A DNA stretch of 64,000 nt from Haemophilus massiliensis (GTDB taxonomy: Bacteria; Pseudomonadota; Gammaproteobacteria; Enterobacterales; Pasteurellaceae). The stretch covers positions 204,868 through 268,867 of the forward strand of contig LM994634.1 in NCBI GenBank assembly GCA_000752995.2, in the 5' to 3' direction. The notes under the pieces are model-generated. The model had not been told where the DNA came from and did not search any database. It saw only the letters and a list, made by a program, of their open reading frames with translations. A program made the translations under genes and the position numbers. Below are positions 58,561 through 64,000 of the stretch, one piece after another (positions within the stretch are counted from its first letter, which is position 1; the number at the start of each line of letters is the position of its first letter).

Positions 58561-60227
58561 TGGCAAGGACTTCCAAAAGATATATAAGAAAAAACGAAGA
58601 ACAAGCACAAAAAGCATTTTATAAAGCTGGTATCTATACAAGATTATCCAGTGAAAGAAAAGAAGAGTGGCGTGAGAAATCATCATCTATCGAAACACAG
58701 GTGCTTTGTTGTAAAGAGTATGCTTTAAAGGAAAATATTAAAGTCGTAAATATTTACACAGACTATGAATATAGTGGGACAAATTTTGAAAGACCACAGT
58801 TTCAGGAGATGATGCAACATATTCGTGAAAGAAGAATTAATTGTATTATCATAAGGGACTTATCAAGACTTGGAAGAGAATATCTTGAGATGGGAAGACT
58901 CATAGACAAGGTATTTCCGTTCTTGGGAGTAAGGTTTATTTCTGTTAATGATAAGGTTGATACCGTTAAGGATTTAGACTCAAAGAAGTCATTTGAAGTA
59001 ACTCTTAAGAATATCGTCAATGATATGTATGCTAAAGACATTTCTGTAAAGATAAAGACAAGTAAGCACAATAGGGCAAGAAATGGATATTTTATTGGTT
59101 CTGTTCCACCTTATGGATATAAGGTAGTTAAATTAAAAGAGGGACAGAAGTTAGAAGTTGATGAGAATGTTAGATTCATTGTTGAAGAAATGTTCCAATT
59201 GACACTTGAGGGTAAAAGCCAGTATGAGGTTGCAAAACACTTTAATACCAAGGGTTATGCGACAGGAATGGTATATTACAAAACAGGTAGAATTTATAGA
59301 CAGGATGGTGATCCACAGTGGAATAAAGGTACTATTTCCAAAATGCTTACTAACAGAGCATATACAGGAACTTTAGTGCAGGGTGTTAAGCAACAAAATC
59401 TTGCAAAAGGAATGAAGCAACAATATGTAGATAAAAGTCAGCATATTATATATGAAAATGCTCATGAACCTATTATCTCAAAAGAGGACTTTGAAAAAGT
59501 GCTGCAAAGGCGAGCAGATAGATTAAAGAATAATGCTTTTGGTGCAGAAATGCATAACTTTGAAAGAGATTATGAGAATAGATATAAAGGACTGATTTTC
59601 AATAATGCAACAGGTAAGGAGCTTTATCGAAGAACCAGAATTTATGGGATAAACCATGATAGGCTTCACTACTCTTTTCAAAATGATACTTGTACAGGCA
59701 AGATAGATAACGAAGTAAGAGTATTTATTATGGAAAGAGACTTAGATAAAGCAATGTCAGAAAAGGTAGCAGAATTTATTACTAAGGCTACAAGCAAGAC
59801 AAAGCTAATAGAAAGAGTTTCTAAAAGATTTTCTGAAAGTATTGGTAAGCTAAACAAAGATATTTCAAAGCTTAAAATTAAGACGGAGAAGGAAGAATTC
59901 CTAATTCAAAAAGCTTATGAAGAATATAGCTTAGGCAAGATTGATAGGGAAGTATATAGCCTTAAAAGAGAGATTGCTCTTAGCCATATTGCAACAATCA
60001 ATAATGAAGTTATTGCTATTGAAAAGGTTGTAAAAGACCTTGAAAGGGATAATAAAACATCTATTAAGTGGATTAAGGATGTGTTTTCGGCAAAAAAGGT
60101 TGAAAAATTACCAGCTGATTTAATTCATAGCTTAGTGGAAAAGATAATTGTCTATGGCAATCATAACTTTGAAATAATCTTTAAATTTAATATGGATAGT
60201 TTGATGGGAGGTGTAAAGTATGAGTAA
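58560..60227 (+). CDS. Large serine recombinase 2
   Basis: From ATG 58560, 555 residues have the resolvase catalytic domain AGIYTRLSSERKEEW (Ser30), GTNFERPQFQEM and IIRDLSRLGREYLEMG. The recombinase domain and a C-terminal coiled coil follow. Unlike the other two recombinases I see no CxxC zinc-ribbon; that segment reads FNNATGKELYRRTRIYG. It starts by one-base overlap with the upstream stop and overlaps the third gene by eight bases, so the three form one operon. Confidence 0.9.
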   Translation: MARTSKRYIRKNEEQAQKAFYKAGIYTRLSSERKEEWREKSSSIETQVLCCKEYALKENIKVVNIYTDYEYSGTNFERPQFQEMMQHIRERRINCIIIRDLSRLGREYLEMGRLIDKVFPFLGVRFISVNDKVDTVKDLDSKKSFEVTLKNIVNDMYAKDISVKIKTSKHNRARNGYFIGSVPPYGYKVVKLKEGQKLEVDENVRFIVEEMFQLTLEGKSQYEVAKHFNTKGYATGMVYYKTGRIYRQDGDPQWNKGTISKMLTNRAYTGTLVQGVKQQNLAKGMKQQYVDKSQHIIYENAHEPIISKEDFEKVLQRRADRLKNNAFGAEMHNFERDYENRYKGLIFNNATGKELYRRTRIYGINHDRLHYSFQNDTCTGKIDNEVRVFIMERDLDKAMSEKVAEFITKATSKTKLIERVSKRFSESIGKLNKDISKLKIKTEKEEFLIQKAYEEYSLGKIDREVYSLKREIALSHIATINNEVIAIEKVVKDLERDNKTSIKWIKDVFSAKKVEKLPADLIHSLVEKIIVYGNHNFEIIFKFNMDSLMGGVKYE

Positions 60228-61713
60228 GATTGCACTCTATATCAGATTATCTGTAGAAGATCAGATGAAGAAAGATGAGAGCGAAAGTATTATAAATCAA
60301 AGGTATTTCCTGAATGATTTTCTTGATAGAAATGACGAATTTAAAAGCTTCAAAAGAGAAGAATATGTTGACGATGGATACACAGGAACAAATGAGAAAA
60401 GACCATCTTTTCAAAGAATGCTTGAGGAAGTTAAGAGTGGTAAAATCAATGCCATAATTGTAAAAGACTTGTCAAGGTTTATGAGAGATTACATTTCACT
60501 TGGTGATTATCTAGAGAATATATTCCCTTTTCTTGGTATTAGGTTTATTGCGATTAATGATGGCTATGATAGTGCCAAGGAAAAAGGGAACGGAACAGAC
60601 CTTGATATCCAGTTTAAAGGTTTGCTATATGACTTTTATACAAAAGATATTTCGCAGAAAGTAAAGACAGTTACTACTGAACTTAAAAAGCAAGGAAAGT
60701 TTCTTGCTTGGAGTCCACCATTTGGTTATATGAAAGATCCGGATGATAAGCACAACATCATTATCGATGAAAAGACAGCTTGGATTGTGAGGAAGGTATA
60801 TGACTTAGCACTTACAGGACTTGCATCAAGAAAGATTGCAGCAGTTATGAATGAAGAGAATATACCAACACCAAACGAACGTAAAAAAGAACTTACAAAT
60901 ATGGATTATGAATATAACATAGTATCATCAGATACAAGAGATGCACCAACATGGACAAATGGTACAGTGGTAGATATTTTATCCAATGAAAATTACACAG
61001 GCACTTATGTCTTCAATATGCAAGAAAAGTCGGTGTTGACTCCTGGTAGTTTTAAATTTAATCCTAAAGAAGAATGGGGTAGAGTTTATGACCACCATGA
61101 AGCTATCGTTTCAAGAGAAGAGTTTGAAAGGGTTCAAGCTATCAGAGGAAATAATAGTTTCTTAAAAGGGAAAAACACTGACTATCCATGGAGAAAGCAT
61201 TCACCATTACAAGGCTTTGTAAGGTGTCCTACTTGTAATCATATTTTAGGATTTACCCAAACGAAACATAAAAGACTTGATGGAAGCATAAGGGTGCATA
61301 AGTATTTTTCTTGCAGGATATGTAAATGCAACAATGTAGAACATAAAAATTCAAGAGTAAATGACCTTGAAGAACAAGTCCTTGCACTTATTAAAGAGAA
61401 ATATGGTGAACTTGAAGTAGAGCCTAAAGAGAAGATAAGTATTAAAGACTTAGAGAAGAAGATAGAAAATCTTCGGGCAAAGAAGATGTCTTATTTTGAA
61501 AAATATAAACTTGGTAAAATGACGAAAGTTAAGTTTGTAGAAAGTAAAAAACAGATAGACAAGGAAATTGACAGGCTGGAAGAAAAGATAAAACTATCTT
61601 CTAACGAAACAGAAGTAGTAACAGATAATGAGCTTACACGAGAACTTATGGAAAAGTATGTTGAGTCAGTTATCTGTGAAGGTAGTATCGTTCAAAAGAT
61701 CATATGGAAATAG
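60220..61713 (+). CDS. Large serine recombinase 3
   Basis: The 497-residue recombinase begins KIALYIRLSVEDQ with catalytic Ser11, followed by GTNEKRPSFQRM and IVKDLSRFMRDYISLG. A recombinase domain, a zinc-ribbon (CPTCNHIL, then CRICKCNN) and a coiled coil follow. GGGAGG lies upstream of its ATG. It is nearest the right end and, being intact with all domains, is the best candidate for the integrase that chose the hsdM site. A hairpin terminator follows. Confidence 0.92.
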   Translation: MSKIALYIRLSVEDQMKKDESESIINQRYFLNDFLDRNDEFKSFKREEYVDDGYTGTNEKRPSFQRMLEEVKSGKINAIIVKDLSRFMRDYISLGDYLENIFPFLGIRFIAINDGYDSAKEKGNGTDLDIQFKGLLYDFYTKDISQKVKTVTTELKKQGKFLAWSPPFGYMKDPDDKHNIIIDEKTAWIVRKVYDLALTGLASRKIAAVMNEENIPTPNERKKELTNMDYEYNIVSSDTRDAPTWTNGTVVDILSNENYTGTYVFNMQEKSVLTPGSFKFNPKEEWGRVYDHHEAIVSREEFERVQAIRGNNSFLKGKNTDYPWRKHSPLQGFVRCPTCNHILGFTQTKHKRLDGSIRVHKYFSCRICKCNNVEHKNSRVNDLEEQVLALIKEKYGELEVEPKEKISIKDLEKKIENLRAKKMSYFEKYKLGKMTKVKFVESKKQIDKEIDRLEEKIKLSSNETEVVTDNELTRELMEKYVESVICEGSIVQKIIWK

Positions 61714-61720
61714 ATGCAAG

Positions 61721-61746
61721 AGAGAGTGAGAAATCGCTCTCTTTTT
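61721..61746 (+). terminator. Terminator of the recombinase operon
   Basis: AGAGAGTG (61721-61728) pairs with CGCTCTCT (61735-61742) around a 6-nt loop, followed by T's. Confidence 0.7.
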
Positions 61747-61749
61747 GTT

Positions 61750-62498
61750 ATAGGGACGTGTCCCTGTTGAGCTCGCAAAGCGTGCGAAACAATAAACCAC
61801 CCGCTATGCGGGTGCGCGACAGATGTTATACAAAAAAATCACCATTCCATAGTATAATTGAATTGTTCAAGCTCAATAATACGAATAGGAAGGTGATTTT
61901 ATGGCAAACAAAGCGAACAGCTTGTCTCATACAAAATGGATGTGTAAATATCACATTGTGTTTACTCCAAAATACAGGAGAAAAATAATATACAATCAAT
62001 ACAGAAATAGTATTGGTAAGATATTGAGACAACTATGTTCATACAGAGGTGTTGAAATACTCGAAGGTCATCTGATGCCTGACCATGTCCATATGTTGGT
62101 GAGTATACCACCTAAGTTAAGTGTATCACAGTTTATGGGATATCTCAAAGGAAAAAGTGCATTGATGATGTTCGATAAGCACGCAAATTTAAAGTACAAA
62201 TTTGGAAATAGACACTTTTGGTCTGAAGGATATTATGTAAGTACTGTGGGATTAAATGAGGCAACAATAAGGAAATATATTCAGGAACAGGAAAGACACG
62301 ATATAGCTTTGGATAAATTAAGTGTTAAGGAGTATGAAGATCCCTTTAGGGATGGCAAGTAATACAAATACCCTTTAAAGGGTAGCGACGAGTCAAAGGC
62401 CGAGCTTGAACAGAGTGAAAGCCAGCGCCTTTAGACGCTGGCCGGTAACCCTTGGGCTTATAGCCCGTGTGCAAACCACCCGTTGGACGGGTGGTCAT
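61750..62498 (+). mobile_element. IS200/IS605-type insertion sequence
   Basis: One Y1 transposase gene is flanked by subterminal hairpins rather than terminal inverted repeats: AGGGAC/GTCCCT (61752-61765), CACCCGC/GCGGGTG (61798-61814), GCCAGCG/CGCTGGC (62421-62442) and CCACCCGT/ACGGGTGG (62476-62494). No accessory tnpB is present, so it is IS200-like. Exact ends are uncertain by some tens of bases. Confidence 0.75.
61901..62362 (+). CDS. tnpA: IS200-type Y1 (HUH) transposase
   Basis: This 153-residue single-strand transposase has the HUH motif PDHVHML (His62, His64) and the catalytic tyrosine in RKYIQEQ (Tyr126). The opening KYHIVFTPKYRRK is typical of the IS200 branch, and the length is complete. 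GGAAGG precedes its ATG. Both catalytic motifs are intact, so it may be active. Confidence 0.93.
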   Translation: MANKANSLSHTKWMCKYHIVFTPKYRRKIIYNQYRNSIGKILRQLCSYRGVEILEGHLMPDHVHMLVSIPPKLSVSQFMGYLKGKSALMMFDKHANLKYKFGNRHFWSEGYYVSTVGLNEATIRKYIQEQERHDIALDKLSVKEYEDPFRDGK

Positions 62499-62500
62499 GA

Positions 62501-62553
62501 TTGTCTAAAAATAGACAATGTATTTTGTGTCAGTTGCTTGACATGAGAGGGGT
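62501..62553. repeat. attR: right junction with core and hairpins
   Basis: The core GGGGT is at 62549-62553. Inside the element are TTGTCTA/TAGACAA (62501-62518) and TGTCA (62528-62532) with TGACA (62539-62543), resembling the inverted repeat at the left end. Confidence 0.72.
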
Positions 62554-63449
62554 CGGGCGGCTTTTTTGTGCAAACGGAACGCTTTATCCGAGAACATCAA
62601 GGCAACCGTGAACACATTTCTATTTACGGACAAGAATCCAATCTCACCACTTGGAAGCTGGCGGCGATGAATATGGCAATTCGTGGCGTGGGCTTCAATT
62701 TCGGCAGCCAAAATGCCGACACATTCAGTGAGCCGCAACATATCGACACCAAAATGGATTTCGTAATGGCAAATCCGCCGTTTAATATGGACGAATGGTG
62801 GAATGCAAAATTTGAAGCAGATCCACGTTGGCAATTTGGCACGCCACCCGAGGGAAATGCCAACTTTGCTTGGATGCAACATATGCTCTACCAGCTTTCA
62901 CCAAAAGGCAGAATGGGATTAGTATTGGCAAATGGCTCAATGTCATCACAATCTAGCGGAGAGGGAAAAATCCGCCAAAATATTGTACAAGCCGACCTTG
63001 TAGAAGCAATGATCGCCCTACCAAGCCAACTCTTTACCAACACCCAAATTCCTGCCTGTATTTGGATTTTAAATAAAGCCAAAGCACGCAAAGGCGAAGT
63101 GTTATTTATTGACGCACGCCAATTAGGCTTTATGAAATCACGTAAGCAACGAGATTTTACGGTTGATGAGATCCAAAAAATCGCCACCTGCTACCACAAC
63201 TGGCAGCAAAACCAAGGCTACGAAAACTTGCCAGCATTCTGCTATTCCGCCAAGCTCCCCGAAATTGCCGAAAACGATTTTGTTCTCACCCCAGGACGAT
63301 ATGTCGGCACCCCCGAACAAGAAGATGACGGCATTCCTTTTGCAGAAAAAATGCAAAATCTGACCGTTTTATTAAAGGAACAATTTAAACAAAGTGCGGA
63401 ATTAGAAGCAAAAATTAAAGCAAATTTAGGGGGATTGGGGTATGAGTAA
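62554..63449 (+). pseudogene. hsdM: Type I methylase HsdM, 3' half
   Basis: The remaining part of the interrupted hsdM begins with the serine codon of DPAMGSGGF (T from the core plus CG) and continues FFVQTERFIREHQGN. It contains the adenine-methylase catalytic motif FVMANPPFNMDEWW and the FLARGQ-like ending typical of HsdM. A GTG at 62568 could start translation, but the product lacks motif I. Its last eight bases overlap the hsdS start. Precise ICE loss would rejoin it with 11468-12216 to give about 547 residues if the upstream frameshift is also absent. Confidence 0.9.
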
Positions 63450-64000
63450 AATCATAACAGAATATGGTTTCAGCCAAAATAAATTAAAATTTTCTAAACT
63501 AAGTGATCTATGTGTTGAAAAAATAGGCATTCAAACAGGTCCTTTTGGTAGCCAATTACACAATTCTGATTATGTAGAATATGGAACACCTATAATTACT
63601 GTTGAGCATTTAGGTAACAATTTTATTTCTCACGATAATACACCTTTTGTATCAAATAAAGATAAAAAACGATTATCTAAATATTTATTACAAGAAGGAG
63701 ATATAGTTTTTTCTCGAGTTGGATCTGTGGATAGAAGAGCTTATGTATCCACAAAAGAAAGTGGGTGGTTATTTTCGGGACGGTGTTTAAGAATAAGGGT
63801 TAAACCTGAATTGATTGATGCAAAGTACCTTTCATACTTTTTTGGTTTAAATTCATTTAAAAATTATATTAGAGGGATTGCTGTTGGAGCAACAATGCCA
63901 TCAATTAACACTAAAATTTTGAGTGATATTCCTATTTATTTTATTGAAGATATAAATAAACAAAAAGAAGTAGCTGAAATTTTGGGTAATTTAGACGACA
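63442..64000 (+). CDS. hsdS: Type I specificity subunit HsdS, 5' part
   Basis: The frame from ATG 63442 stays open to the window end (186 codons). It has the N-terminal target-recognition domain pattern: QTGPFGSQLHNSDY, GTPIITVEHL, EGDIVFSRVGSVDRRAYV, GATMPSINTKILSDIPI and the start of the helical spacer KQKEVAEILGNLD. HsdS gives a type I system its DNA target. Start overlap with hsdM (ATGAGTAA) is the usual hsdMS coupling. The gene is notably more AT-rich than hsdM, as expected for exchanged specificity genes. Confidence 0.9.
   Translation, partial: MSKIITEYGFSQNKLKFSKLSDLCVEKIGIQTGPFGSQLHNSDYVEYGTPIITVEHLGNNFISHDNTPFVSNKDKKRLSKYLLQEGDIVFSRVGSVDRRAYVSTKESGWLFSGRCLRIRVKPELIDAKYLSYFFGLNSFKNYIRGIAVGATMPSINTKILSDIPIYFIEDINKQKEVAEILGNLDD

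Larger units (their letters stand above)
12217..62553 (+). mobile_element. Integrative conjugative element of Firmicutes (Tn1549/CTn-like) type, ~50.3 kb
   Basis: Boundaries come from the split hsdM: GGGGT occurs at both junctions (12212-12216 and 62549-62553), and joining the flanks through one copy restores DPAMGSGGFFVQ in frame. The element is AT-rich with strong AGGAGG ribosome sites, unlike the flanks, and lacks uptake signals. It holds relaxase/MobC, VirD4-type coupling protein, VirB2/3/4/6-like channel genes, CHAP hydrolase, TopB, a giant methylase/helicase and a three-recombinase cassette, as in C. difficile CTn/Tn1549-type elements. Cargo is an R-M island and an ABC/ECF transporter module. 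No antibiotic resistance gene was recognised. Confidence 0.93.

Noticed and set aside
61704..61988. A 94-codon plus frame across the recombinase end and IS start
   Set aside because: It spans the terminator and the IS left end and overlaps tnpA in another phase; no ribosome site.
12217..62553. Classification of the element as a prophage because of KilA-N and SieB-like genes
   Set aside because: There are no capsid, terminase, portal or tail genes, while a full conjugation set is present.
12217..62553. Antibiotic resistance cargo such as tet(M) or erm
   Set aside because: No ribosomal protection, rRNA methylase or drug-modifying enzyme frame was found; the methylases are DNA cytosine enzymes.

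Overview
The window is a Pasteurellaceae chromosome segment cut by a roughly 50.3 kb integrative conjugative element (ICE) of Firmicutes type. The host assignment rests on the E. coli-like argE/argCBH arrangement and on repeated copies of the 9-mer AAGTGCGGT and its complement (Hin-type DNA uptake signal) in the left flank: eight by eye in about 12 kb, and none noticed inside the ICE. Genus cannot be fixed from the sequence; a Haemophilus/Aggregatibacter/Pasteurella-like organism fits.

Left flank (1-12216). The 5' part of argE diverges from argC-argB-argH across a region with a perfect 12-bp inverted repeat (candidate ArgR site). After a terminator built from two facing uptake signals comes a minus-strand TetR regulator, diverging from a four-gene efflux operon: HlyD-type adaptor, fused double-ATPase/permease of RbbA type, YhhJ-type permease, and an outer-membrane lipoprotein. 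A gene-poor stretch leads to hsdM (type I DNA methylase), which already has a one-base frameshift just after its start.

ICE (about 12217-62553). It sits inside the hsdM codons for the SAM-binding motif DPAMGSGGF. A shared GGGGT at both junctions lets the empty site be rebuilt exactly. Order: KilA-N protein, small membrane protein, replication-initiator-like gene broken by an in-frame TAA, PcfB-like protein, VirD4-type coupling protein, SieB-like protein, SSB-like protein, Maff2/VirB6/PrgI/VirB4 type IV secretion genes, CHAP/NlpC-type wall hydrolase, DUF4366-type surface protein, TopB, a cytosine methylase, and a 2783-residue methylase/helicase with a second gene nested out of frame. Next is a defence island: XRE controller, HaeIII-type methylase and endonuclease (predicted GGCC), a protein with two GHKL ATPase modules, an atypical receiver-domain protein and a second cytosine methylase. 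The minus-strand relaxase/MobC pair and a candidate oriT follow. Then comes a TetR-controlled module with a ClbS/DfsB-like protein, two ABC exporter half-transporters and an ECF transporter (A-A', T, S). The right end has a sigma-like protein, three consecutive large serine recombinases (the first broken by an in-frame TGA) and an IS200-type element.

Right flank (62554-64000). The 3' half of hsdM resumes in frame, overlapped by the start of hsdS, which runs off the window.

The genes make a coherent conjugative element: DNA processing (relaxase, MobC, coupling protein, TopB, helicase), a transfer channel (VirB2/3/4/6-like plus wall hydrolase), integration (serine recombinases), and cargo (R-M island, transporters). 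Two of its genes carry stops explainable by C-to-T changes, so replication and excision may be impaired. The most novel-looking feature is the two-component-like pair (GHKL-GHKL plus receiver protein) locked inside the HaeIII-type R-M operon.
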